The notes under the pieces were generated by a model, which was given only the letters and a program-made list of their open reading frames with translations, was not told where the DNA came from and did no database searches. Of a DNA stretch of 64,000 nucleotides, positions 53,962 through 63,201 are shown piece by piece. Both the position numbers and the translations under genes were made by a program. Position 1 is the first letter of the stretch; each line of letters opens with the position of its first letter. The DNA comes from Tateyamaria sp. ANG-S1 (GTDB taxonomy: Bacteria > Pseudomonadota > Alphaproteobacteria > Rhodobacterales > Rhodobacteraceae), in NCBI RefSeq assembly GCF_000814025.1, contig NZ_JWLL01000006.1, positions 620,001 through 684,000 of the forward strand, written 5' to 3'.

Positions 53962-53976
53962 GAACACAACGGGAAC
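53962..53976 (-). promoter_or_regulatory. Candidate LexA (SOS) box
   Basis: GAAC-N7-GAAC (53962-53965 and 53973-53976) is the alphaproteobacterial LexA site, equal to GTTC-N7-GTTC on the other strand. It lies 12 bases before the radical SAM start codon, where a repressor would block transcription. By-eye scanning of the other intergenic gaps found no second exact match. Confidence 0.65.
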
Positions 53977-54156
53977 ACTCGCCAAGAGTCCACGGCGAGA
54001 CAGTACCAAAAGTGCATACAATCGCACACGAAAACCAAACTTCGCGTCGCACCGGACGCGGGCCATGTCGCAATCCGGACAGTCCGCCTGCGACATTCTG
54101 AACGATATATTGGAAAATAGGCACCGGGTCCGGCACCCACGCATAAGGATCACACC

Positions 54157-54858
<702 letters not shown>

Positions 54859-54942
54859 CCCTGTCGCCTCCATGACGGAGGACGACATGCTGCTCAAAAT
54901 CTGCGTTTGGCGCTTACGATTTACGTCCGGGGAATATGTATA

Positions 54943-55164
54943 ATGTCCCTCGACAAGATATTCTTGATCCTGATCTGTATCGTCGCAGGGATCGCCGCCA
55001 CCGGTGGCGCCGTCGCACTGCTGATCGCGGGCAGCCTGACCCACCCACTGCTTCTGATCGGGGCGGTGGTGATCATCGCATTTGCCATTTACGTTCTGTG
55101 GCGGTTGCTGTCCGAACGCTTGGGCAACCCTGCAGAAGACCACTATGACGGGATGAAACACTGA
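54943..55164 (+). CDS. Small two-helix membrane protein
   Basis: A 73-residue protein with two hydrophobic helices (about residues 5-28, FLILICIVAGIAATGGAVAL; and 32-55, HPLLLIGAVVIIAFAIYVL). No family is recognised. ATG at 54943 is preferred, with GGGGAA 12 bases upstream. It shares its stop with the YbjQ-like start (TGATG), so the two are coupled, and it follows the corrinoid gene after 84 bases. Confidence 0.6.
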   Translation: MSLDKIFLILICIVAGIAATGGAVALLIAGSLTHPLLLIGAVVIIAFAIYVLWRLLSERLGNPAEDHYDGMKH

Positions 55165-55478
55165 TGCTTGTTGTTACGAGTGAAACGATTGCAGACCGAC
55201 GCATCGTCGAAACCCTGGGCCTTGTCCGGGGCGCAACGGTGCGATCCAAGCATATCGGGACGGATTTTGTGGCCGGTTTACGCAACCTCGTTGGCGGGGA
55301 GCAGACCGGCTATTCGGCACTCATGGCCGGTGCGCGCGAACAGGCCCTTGATCGGATGATTGAGGCTGCAACGGAACTGCAAGCGGATGCCATCGTAGCC
55401 GTGCGCATGGAAACATCGGCCATCATGGCAGGCGCATCCGAGATCGTGGCCTATGGTACGGCCGTCAAACTGGAATGA
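55164..55478 (+). CDS. YbjQ / UPF0145 family protein
   Basis: A 104-residue protein of the YbjQ family (PF01906, heavy-metal-binding-like fold, forms pentamers). It shows ETLGLVRGATVRSKHIG, GLRNLVGGEQTGYSALM and ADAIVAVRMETSAIM. Function is not known, and metal binding is only by fold. The ATG overlaps the stop of the small membrane protein; it may act with that protein at the membrane. Confidence 0.85.
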   Translation: MLVVTSETIADRRIVETLGLVRGATVRSKHIGTDFVAGLRNLVGGEQTGYSALMAGAREQALDRMIEAATELQADAIVAVRMETSAIMAGASEIVAYGTAVKLE

Positions 55479-55526
55479 TCACACCCGACGACACCGTTCT
55501 GTCACCAAGGACTGCCGGAGGACACA

Positions 55527-56072
55527 ATGCTGCTTGAAACACCCGGTTGCGATTTCGGAGACCCTGCCCCAGACTTCAATCTGCCCGATGCGCACGGACA
55601 GATGCACAGTTTAAGCGATGTTTCAGGACCGCACGGCGTTCTCGTCGCGTTCATATGCAACCACTGCCCCTATGTCGTGGCGCTCGCGGACCGGCTTGCG
55701 ACGGATGCCAAGACCCTGCGGGATGAAGGGATCGGGGTGGTGGCGATCAACGCCAACGACTACACTGCGTACCCTGCGGATGCGCCGGACAAAATGCCCG
55801 GATTTGCCGAAAAACACGGGTTCGAGTTTCCCTACCTGATCGACGAAGACCAATCGGTCGCCCGCGCCTATGGCGCCGTGTGCACGCCGGATTTCTTCGG
55901 CTTCAGCGCGGATGGCCTGCTGCAGTATCGCGGGCGTTTGGACGATGCGCGCATGGGCGACGCCAGCGATCGCACACCCGAACTGGTCAATGCCATGCGC
56001 AAGATCGCCGAAACCGGCGTCGGCCCGCGCGACCAGACGCCCAGCATGGGCTGTTCGATCAAATGGCGCTGA
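55527..56072 (+). CDS. Thioredoxin-fold peroxiredoxin-like protein
   Basis: A 181-residue AhpC/TSA-type redoxin. PAPDFNLPDAHGQMHSLSDV opens the fold, and the active-site region is FICNHCPYVVALAD (CxxC as CNHC, about residues 44-47). It resembles Rhodobacterales thioredoxin family proteins that reduce small thiols or peroxides. AGGA lies upstream of the ATG. Its last codons overlap the DUF1638 gene start. The C-terminus has another cysteine in SMGCSIKWR. Confidence 0.82.
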   Translation: MLLETPGCDFGDPAPDFNLPDAHGQMHSLSDVSGPHGVLVAFICNHCPYVVALADRLATDAKTLRDEGIGVVAINANDYTAYPADAPDKMPGFAEKHGFEFPYLIDEDQSVARAYGAVCTPDFFGFSADGLLQYRGRLDDARMGDASDRTPELVNAMRKIAETGVGPRDQTPSMGCSIKWR

Positions 56073-56695
56073 GCGACGTGGCCCTGAACGAAGACGGACT
56101 CGCGGCTGACGGCGCGGGGCGTATCCTGCTTATTGCATGCGGTGCGCTGGCGCGGGAAATCCTGGACCTCAAGGCGATGAACGGCTGGGACCACATGGAC
56201 CTGACCTGCCTGCCAGCCAAATACCACCTCTACCCCGAGAAAATCACCCAAGCGGTACGCGACAGCGTTGCAAAACACCGCGACACCTACGACACGATCT
56301 TTGTTGTCTACGCCGATTGCGGCACTGGCGGACTGTTGGAGGCAGCCTGCGACGATATGGGTGTCGAGATGGTGGCAGGCCCGCATTGCTACAGCTTTTT
56401 CGAGGGAAATGAACGCTTTGTAGCGCAAAGTGAAAGTGACATCACCACCTTCTACCTGACCGACTTCCTCGTCCGCCAGTTCGAGGCATTCGTGATTAGG
56501 CCAATGGGCCTCGACCGCCACCCCGAGTTGCGGGATATGTATTTCGGCAACTACGACAAGCTGGTCTACCAGGCCCAAACAGAAGATCCGGCCCTGACAG
56601 ACAAAGCGCGCGCCGCTGCCGAAACGCTCGGTCTCGCCTTCGAGCGCCGGTTTACCGGCTACGGCGACCTGCAAACGTCACTGGCCGCGCTGTAG
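56063..56695 (+). CDS. DUF1638 domain protein
   Basis: A 210-residue protein of the DUF1638 family. It has ILLIACGALAREILDLK (about residues 20-36), YADCGTGGLLEAACDDMG and HCYSFFEGNERF, with cysteines that could hold a metal or cofactor. DUF1638 genes often sit beside corrinoid methyltransferase genes, in line with the corrinoid gene upstream. ATG at 56063 overlaps the redoxin gene by 10 bases; a GTG six codons later is possible. It converges on bphO, overlapping by 18 bases. Confidence 0.8.
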   Translation: MALSDVALNEDGLAADGAGRILLIACGALAREILDLKAMNGWDHMDLTCLPAKYHLYPEKITQAVRDSVAKHRDTYDTIFVVYADCGTGGLLEAACDDMGVEMVAGPHCYSFFEGNERFVAQSESDITTFYLTDFLVRQFEAFVIRPMGLDRHPELRDMYFGNYDKLVYQAQTEDPALTDKARAAAETLGLAFERRFTGYGDLQTSLAAL

Positions 56696-57262
56696 TCCTT
56701 CGCATGCACAGTCGAGCTGCTCACTTTTGCTGATGTCGGCGACGAACGAGAACGCCTGCTGGGCCCCATCTATGATGCGTTGCCGCGCGCGTGGACCGTG
56801 CCCAACCTGTTCGAGCGTCGAGATCAGCGCTCTCCAGCGATGCGCTGGTGCAGGGCAACGCAGAAAGTGGTGCGATGCATTTGGGAGCGCAGTAATGACG
56901 TTGGTCCGCATGCTGTTGCGACCAAACGCTGCGCCGTGCGCGACGTAGAGTGCACCCAAAAGCGCCTGGCGGCCTTGAAGGGCGAAACGGGGTTCTGGCG
57001 GTGAAACAAGACAAACATCTTGCTGCAACGCAACACACTCCGCCTTCAGGTGAAACTCGGGGAACAGGTTTACCGCGTTTCGCGCAGTCTCGATTGCACC
57101 GTAAAACTGCGCAAAGACACCCAGCGCGCTCTGATACGCTGCCTGCGTGAGATCCGCATGCATCAGGCACGACAGCAGGGGATCTCGATGCAGGGCATCA
57201 TGTATCTGACGTGTGGCTTGAGCCACCTCACTGCGGACGTCACCAATCGTAAGCTGGATCAT
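56678..57262 (-). CDS. bphO: Heme oxygenase (biliverdin-forming, BphO-like)
   Basis: A 194-residue helical heme oxygenase that opens heme to biliverdin, the chromophore of bacteriophytochromes. The heme-ligand region is TRQIHDALHRDPLL (proximal His about residue 21-25); the distal helix is LYVAHGAAFGRNSM. Its ATG overlaps the end of the bphP frame (57259-57262), the usual bphP-bphO pairing. The bphO frame is intact although bphP is interrupted. The distal motif departs from the usual GSxLGG, so activity should not be taken for granted. Confidence 0.82.
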   Translation of the reverse strand: MIQLTIGDVRSEVAQATRQIHDALHRDPLLSCLMHADLTQAAYQSALGVFAQFYGAIETARNAVNLFPEFHLKAECVALQQDVCLVSPPEPRFALQGRQALLGALYVAHGAAFGRNSMRTNVITALPNASHHFLRCPAPAHRWRALISTLEQVGHGPRARQRIIDGAQQAFSFVADISKSEQLDCACEGLQRGQ

Positions 57263-59802
57263 AGCTGCAACTCTGACAGCGCCTCGGCCAGCGCGGATTT
57301 CCGCAGGGGTTTCTGAAGCACGGGGGTATCGGGAAACCGATCTTTCTGCACCTCGTCAACGCCGTAGCCGGTCACAAAGACGAACCGCGTACCCAATTGC
57401 TGTAACTCCTCAGCAATGCAAAGTGACGTGTCACCATCGGACAGGTTCACATCCAGAACAACAAACTCTGGGACATTTTGCTAGATGGCTTGCAGGGCAT
57501 CGCGGCTCGAATTCACAATCTGTACGTTTTCGAAGCCAACGCTATTCAGCGTGGCCAAGGTGTCCATGGACACAACGAAACTGTCCTCGACCAAAAGACA
57601 TGAGAGCGTTGCACGATCCCTGAGGGTGCTTGATCGTTCAGCTGTCGTTGACGCGGTCCGTTTCAGGACGTCCGATTGGCTCACGGCGTCTGTGATCAAG
57701 GTGCTTGGGAGTTCCAAAACGCATTTGAAACCGTCTCTGGCGTAGTCGCGCAGTATCGTGCCACGAAAATCATTCGGAACCGCGTTGTCGAGCAGGATCG
57801 AGCCGAATCCCATCCGGGTTGGCGGGGTCACAAGTGGCCCGTCGCGTTCGGTCCAGAACAGCTTTAGCCGTCCCTCGTGCAGCATGATTTCAATGTCGAG
57901 CGACCCTTCGGAAACCGACAAGGAGCCATATTTCGTTGCGTTGGTCATAAGTTCGTGAATGACCAGCGCAAAGATAGGGGTGACCTCAGGTTGCAGTCCC
58001 ACTTTGGGCCCGTTGATCCGGACACGGTCGGATTGACCGCTATGCGCGCGCCCCTCCTGTTGCAGAATGCTCTGCACACTGACCAGTGCCTCGGGTTCCT
58101 CCACGGCAAGTGAGTGTGCATTGGCAACGGCTTCGATCCGCGCTTCGAGCGTATTCACGTAATCATCAATTGAACTCGACGTGGCGCGTGATTGTCGCGA
58201 CAACGACCTGATGAGTGTCAGCAGATTGCGGATGCGGTGGTTCAGCTCATTGATGAGCATCTTCTGCTGGCGCGTGGTCTTCTCGATAAGGGCCTTATAC
58301 TCGGAGGAGTTCATCAGGATCGACCAGACGTCGCTGGCGATGCGGTCCTGTTCCTGTGTCCAGGCCGCCGACGTGCCGCGCACCGTCTCTTTGTAAGCGG
58401 CAAAGGATCCACGTGGCCGCAATCGCGCATCCGCGCCGGTTCCGACAATCGTCTTTTCCGGGATCCCGGCCCAGGTTGTCATTTGCTCTCTGTCACGCCG
58501 GAAAAACGCCACGAGATTGTCGTTGCTGATAGGCGTGAGGTGCATACCCGCGATCTCCGTGCCAAAAGCAGCGACCAAGTTGGGTTAATCCTCGTTCAGC
58601 TTCGCGGTGGCAACGGCTTCAGTCTTTGCGTTGGCAAATGTCATCAGTGTGTTAATCGCGGTGCTTGGCGGGACCAAACCGCAAGACTGCACAAACCCCT
58701 CCTTTACCAGAAGCGCGCCATCTGCCTCCATCGCGTCTGTCAATTGTTCGAGCAGTTGTATGCCCAAGCGAATGTCTGCTTCACCAGAGGACGCGACATT
58801 CGTAAGCTCCGACCTTAGCGCGTTTGCCTGACGCAAGCGATCCAGTCTGTCCCGTTGCAGAAGCGTGGCAAGTTTCAACCCGAAGAAATGGACAAAGTTC
58901 CGGCACACTTCGCGCACGCTTTGTGTCGGAACACGCGGTATCGGGTGATGCAGCGCAATCATGCCCCACAGCTCATCATTGACAACGACATTCAGTGTAA
59001 ATGTCGCCTGCGTGCCCATGTTTCTGAGGTATTCCATGTGCACCGCAGACACGCCACGCAGGTGGGCTTGGGTCATGTCCAACGGTAGCATGTCAGCGCT
59101 GGCCGCCAGGATGGGCACATTCGGCGCGCTTACATCGGCAATGTAGCGAAGCGGAACACGGGCCATAATCGCGCGGGCCTGCGCGGGTACATCCCATGCC
59201 GGGAAGTTCAGCCCCAAGAAAGAATCCAGCCCTCCGGACAGCGCCTCCGCCCGGATGGTTCCGTTGCCTTCGCCATCAAACTCATAGACCATGATGCGCT
59301 GGTAGCCAGTGAGTGCCTGCAACAGCCGCACGGCCAGCTGGAACAGCGCATCTGCCTCATCAACATTCTGAAGGCGCGCCGTTGAAAAGGCGAGTTGCTT
59401 GAGTGCATCGCCGGACATCGACGCCTGGTTTTCGGCTGGTTCGAATTCAAAGATCGTCGCTGATCCTGCCGCGGCGGCCGATGCGATCAGGTCCGTTTGG
59501 CCAATGCGCACAGGATCAAGCAGTCTGGTATCCTGCTTCAGGAAACTGGGAAGCAGGCCATTGACCATATCATGCCGCACACCGGTGGGAAAAACGTCGT
59601 TGATGTTTTGACCCAGCACATCACCGCAGTCCAAGCCCGTCACAGCCGCTAGGTTTGTGCTGGCGTGTGTCAGACGCAAGCTATCATTGTCGAACGCCAT
59701 CAAGGCACCGTGGCCCTGGATCGAGCCGGGGATGTGCACCGGTTCTGATGCGCAGTGTTTCAGCGCCCGTTCAATGTCTTGCGTGACATCTTGTGATTTC
59801 AT
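57259..59802 (-). pseudogene. bphP: Bacteriophytochrome PAS-GAF-PHY-HWE kinase-REC, with two in-frame stops
   Basis: One continuous 848-codon frame encodes a hybrid red-light sensor kinase, but TAA at codon 406 (58585-58587) and TAG at codon 774 (57481-57483) break it. Order: PAS with chromophore Cys in HCASEPVHIPGSIQGHG (residue 17), GAF (FPAWDVPAQARAIM, where PASDIP is usual; LWGMIALHHPIPR), PHY with PRGSF tongue, HWE kinase (INELNHRIRNLL), and REC (phospho-Asp in FVVLDVNLSDGD, Lys in LQKPL). No frameshift is visible, and the domains remain well conserved. Either recent decay, an assembly error, or readthrough; a functional split sensor is less likely. Confidence 0.85.
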
Positions 59803-60287
59803 GTCGGTCTGGGCCTTTTCTCAAAGCGGGAACTTAACGCCTAGGTAAGGATAGTTCATGTTCCATTAACGTCCCGACCGATGGGCGCGGCAATTCGCCC
59901 TTTGGTTGCACAGTCGTAGCGGGACAACCAAGACGAAGACAAAGCTATTGCAGGAGTTGTTCCCTCGCGGCTTTTGCCGATTTGGGTAAGCCACATAAGA
60001 CAGCGGACACATTCAGGGCACTAGAACACCGAACTCTGCCGGATGCTTCGCACTGGACAGCTGACACGGTTCCAATCGTCTTTGGTTCGCGTGGCCGCAT
60101 CGCACTTCGTCCGGTGGACCTGCCGGCTACCAACTTCTCGGATGGCCAGCAAATAGTCCAACCGCCTGATCTTGTCGGAAAAGAAAATGTGCGATTGTCA
60201 ACGCAGAAAGCTTGGGAAGCCTTGAAGCGGCAGGCTGTCTTACTCATCAATAAAAATGAAGCGCGCCGCCGCATTGCGTCCTTTGGA
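59803..60287. other. Unassigned region upstream of bphP
   Basis: About 485 bases between bphP and sufE. A frame from 59982 to 60341 (rightward, TTG start, overlapping the end of sufE) reads partly like protein (LRPVDLPATNFSDGQQIVQ), but it has no ribosome-binding site and no recognised family. The antisense frame is no better. No tRNA, repeat or mobile element was seen; bphP promoter elements should lie near 59803-59880. Confidence 0.35.
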
Positions 60288-60692
60288 TCAGGCAGCAGCT
60301 ACGGATTGGATTCGCTCGATCATCGCGCGCAAACCGTTTGACCGCTGCGCCGACAAATGATCATTCAGACCCAGCCGCGTCATCTCTGCCCGCGCATCGA
60401 CAGCCCGTACGTCGTCCAATGTCAAACCATTGTACAAACGCCGCAAAACGGCGATCAGCCCCTTGACGATCATGGCATCGCTGTCGCCGTCAAAGTGAAA
60501 CACGCCATCCTCCACATGCGGGTGCAGCCAGACCTGGCTGGCACAACCGTCAACCTTGGTCGCGGGCACCTTAAGCGCGTCGGGCAGCGGCTCCATCGCC
60601 TTGCCCTGTTCAATGACGTAGCGATAGCGGTCTTCCCAGTCCTCAAGGAACTCGAAATCCTCGACAATCTCTTCGAAACTCGGCGTTGCCAT
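60288..60692 (-). CDS. sufE: SufE family cysteine desulfuration protein
   Basis: A 134-residue sulfur acceptor that takes persulfide from SufS and passes it to SufB for iron-sulfur cluster assembly. The acceptor is Cys50 in TKVDGCASQVWLH. The rest (FEEIVEDFEFLEDWEDRYRY; GLNDHLSAQRSNGLRAM) is standard. ATG at 60690-60692 is the family start. It is isolated from the other suf genes and divergent from the lipoprotein gene. Confidence 0.92.
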   Translation of the reverse strand: MATPSFEEIVEDFEFLEDWEDRYRYVIEQGKAMEPLPDALKVPATKVDGCASQVWLHPHVEDGVFHFDGDSDAMIVKGLIAVLRRLYNGLTLDDVRAVDARAEMTRLGLNDHLSAQRSNGLRAMIERIQSVAAA

Positions 60693-60827
60693 CGGTTGCC
60701 CCCGGGAATAGTCGTAGCCTAGGTGAAGTATGCGCCTTGGCCGCAAAGGTCCAGAGCGGCAAAGGATGCTTTTCAAGTGCCGCCGCTTCCGTTACCAACT
60801 TGCCAAGAGCAAAGACGCGAGCGGACG

Positions 60828-61361
60828 ATGCCCAAGATCCTTCCAGCCCTTTTGGTTGCCACCTTGACCCTGTCGGCATGCGCCACGGTGCGTGACAGCC
60901 GGGTAAACCCGTTCAACTGGTTTGGAAGCAGCCGGTCGGAGCCGATCCGGACCGATCCGCGCGCAGCAACCAACCCACTGATCCCCGAAACGACCCGCGC
61001 TGGACTGTTTTCGAACCTGCGTGACCAGGCCGAGGTTTACGTTGGCACACCCATCGATCAGGTCACAGATCTGGTGATCGAGCGCGTGCCGGGCGGTGCC
61101 ATCGTGCGGGCCACTGGTATCGTGGACGAGGATCGCGCATATGACGTGCGCCTGACCACTGAAAGCGACGAAAATGTGCCCGTCGATGGCGTGCTGACCT
61201 ACCAGATGCGCGCCGTCCATACCGACCGTCCGACCCGCACACTCAGCCAGCGGGTCCGAACTGTCACCGCCGCGCGGCGTTTGACCGATCAGGAACTCGC
61301 GGAAATCCGGGTGATCCGGGTCGAGGGCCGCCGCAACGCCCAAAGCACAACCCGCCGCTGA
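60828..61361 (+). CDS. Putative lipoprotein
   Basis: A 177-residue protein with a lipoprotein signal: hydrophobic ILPALLVATLTLSAC, lipobox LSAC with Cys18. The mature part includes RVNPFNWFGSSRSEP and a repeated strand pattern ending VIRVEGRRNAQSTTRR, Arg-rich at the C-terminus. Common among Rhodobacterales as a conserved hypothetical; no function is known. ATG at 60828 starts the signal. It converges on rnd with stops 22 bases apart. Confidence 0.75.
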   Translation: MPKILPALLVATLTLSACATVRDSRVNPFNWFGSSRSEPIRTDPRAATNPLIPETTRAGLFSNLRDQAEVYVGTPIDQVTDLVIERVPGGAIVRATGIVDEDRAYDVRLTTESDENVPVDGVLTYQMRAVHTDRPTRTLSQRVRTVTAARRLTDQELAEIRVIRVEGRRNAQSTTRR

Positions 61362-61383
61362 CGCGCACACGCGCGCGCATCTG

Positions 61384-62544
61384 TCAGTCGAGCGGGATGA
61401 TCTGAACGTCAGCCCCGTTGGCCGTAAGCGCGACTTGCCCATCGCACAGGCGCAACGCATCCGTGCCAAACACCTCGGACCGCCAGCCGTGCAGCGCAGG
61501 CACGTCCCGCACACCTGCGGCCAGCGCATCCAGATCCGCCGCCGATGCAATCAGCTTGGCTGCAACGCCCGCACTTTCGGTCTTGGCCTTCAAAAGCACG
61601 CGCAGCAGGTCCGCCAGTGCAGGGTTCACCTGCAACTTTTCACGCGACTTGTCGGGGCGTGGCATGGCGTCCGGGTCCATCTCAACCCCGCATTTCACGG
61701 CGGCGAGGATCCCGTCAGCGATGTCGCCCTTGCGCGCCTCACGCAACAGCAGCCGTGAACGGCCAAGGTCTTCGTAAGATTTGGGCTTGTTGCTGGCCAG
61801 CTCGACCAGCGCGTCATCCTTGAACACGCGATTACGCGGCACATTGCGGGACTGCGCATGCGCCTCGCGAAAGGCTGCAAGCTCTTTGACCACGGCAAGA
61901 AAGCGAGCCGAATTCGTTCGGGTTTTCACCCGTTTCCAGGCGTCTTCGGGCTGGATGATATAGGTTTCAGGGCTCAGCAGCGTTTGCAACTCTTCTGACA
62001 CCCAGCGCGCGCGACCGCTGTTGTTCAGCTTGGTCGACAGGAATTCATAGATCTCCCGCAGATGCGTCACATCCGCGATGGCATAGGTCTTTTGCGCGTC
62101 TGTCAGGGGCCGCCGCGACCAATCGGTAAAGCGCGATGTCTTGTCGAGCGACTGTTTGGCGATCTTGCGCACCAGCGTCTCATAGCCCACCTGCTCGCCA
62201 AAGCCGCAAACCATCGCGGCGACCTGCGTGTCGAACAGCGGCTCGGGAAAGACCTGCGCATCGACGTAAAAGATTTCCAGATCCTGACGCGCGGCATGGA
62301 ACACCTTGACCACCGATGTGTCCCGGAACAGGTCGTAAAGTGGTTCCAGCGACAGATCCTTCGCCAGCGGGTCCACCAATACTGCGCTGTCCTCGTCAGT
62401 GCCCGGCATAGCAAGCTGAACGAGGCAGAGTTTGGAGTAGTAGGTCCGTTCGCGCAGGAACTCGGTGTCCACGGTCACATACGGGTGCGCGCGCGCCTCG
62501 GTGCAGAAGTCGGCAAGCGCATCCGTTGTCGTGATGGTTCTCAT
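61384..62544 (-). CDS. rnd: Ribonuclease D
   Basis: A 386-residue 3'-5' exoribonuclease for tRNA and RNA maturation. The DEDD active site is spread over TVDTEFLRERTYY (Asp, Glu), HAARQDLEIFYVD (Asp) and YAIADVTHLREIY (Asp with Tyr). The HRDC domain follows at about 205-290 (AAFREAHAQSRNVPRNRVFK). ATG at 62542-62544 is the first and fits the family. Confidence 0.92.
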   Translation of the reverse strand: MRTITTTDALADFCTEARAHPYVTVDTEFLRERTYYSKLCLVQLAMPGTDEDSAVLVDPLAKDLSLEPLYDLFRDTSVVKVFHAARQDLEIFYVDAQVFPEPLFDTQVAAMVCGFGEQVGYETLVRKIAKQSLDKTSRFTDWSRRPLTDAQKTYAIADVTHLREIYEFLSTKLNNSGRARWVSEELQTLLSPETYIIQPEDAWKRVKTRTNSARFLAVVKELAAFREAHAQSRNVPRNRVFKDDALVELASNKPKSYEDLGRSRLLLREARKGDIADGILAAVKCGVEMDPDAMPRPDKSREKLQVNPALADLLRVLLKAKTESAGVAAKLIASAADLDALAAGVRDVPALHGWRSEVFGTDALRLCDGQVALTANGADVQIIPLD

Positions 62545-62610
62545 ATGCGGTTCTTTTTGTTGCTTTTCACCGTCTGGTTGTTTGGTCCTACACCAACTCG
62601 CCGTCGCTGG

Positions 62611-63201
62611 CTAGAGCATCAGGGGCGTGCTGTCCCCGGCGGTGAACCGGCGCAACACTGCCGGATAAAGCTTATGCTCCTGCACGAGCACACGGGCGGC
62701 CAGCGTATCGGGCGTATCGCCTTCCTCAACAGGCACGCGCGCCTGCCCGAGGATCGGGCCATCATCCAGTTCCGGCGTAACAAGGTGCACGGTGCAGCCA
62801 TGCTCAGTCTCGCCCGCCTCAAGCGCACGGGTATGCGTGTGCAGGCCGCGATACTTCGGCAAAAGCGACGGGTGAATGTTCAGCATCCGTCCACGCCACG
62901 GCGTCACAAAGCCTGCCGTCAGCACACGCATGAACCCGGCAAGGCAAATCAGGTCCAGATCATAGGGCAAAAGCGCTTCGTTAATCGCGCCCTCGAACGC
63001 CGCGCGGTCGCGGCCATAAGGGCGATGATCGACGACGACCGTGGCCAGGCCCGCCTCCTGCGCCCAGGTGATGCCACCTGCGTTCTCGTTGTTCGACACC
63101 ACAACAACAGGGGCTGCCGGATGCGTGGCGTCCATGTCTTCGACCAGCGCACGCATGTTCGAGCCGCCGCCGGAGACAAAAATCCCAACCCGTTTCTTCA
63201 A
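62611..63201 (-). CDS. purN: Phosphoribosylglycinamide formyltransferase PurN
   Basis: A 196-residue folate-dependent enzyme that formylates GAR in purine synthesis. [20 protein letters not shown] opens it, and the catalytic pattern is [18 protein letters not shown] with Asp in PELDDGPIL. The start is most likely TTG at 63199-63201, overlapping the purM stop (TTGA): no ATG or GTG exists at the family start. The overlap implies coupled translation with purM. Confidence 0.9.
   Translation of the reverse strand: MKKRVGIFVSGGGSNMRALVEDMDATHPAAPVVVVSNNENAGGITWAQEAGLATVVVDHRPYGRDRAAFEGAINEALLPYDLDLICLAGFMRVLTAGFVTPWRGRMLNIHPSLLPKYRGLHTHTRALEAGETEHGCTVHLVTPELDDGPILGQARVPVEEGDTPDTLAARVLVQEHKLYPAVLRRFTAGDSTPLML

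Noticed and set aside
57481-58587. Stop codon reassignment to explain the bphP stops
   Set aside because: The two stops differ (TAA and TAG), and both are used as normal stops by other genes in the window, such as TAG after the homocysteine methyltransferase gene and TAA after ccdA.
57259-59802. Bacteriophytochrome as three separate intact genes (sensor, kinase, regulator)
   Set aside because: All parts lie in one frame with no ribosome-binding sites or new start codons at the breaks; the kinase part would start with TTG inside the PHY domain.
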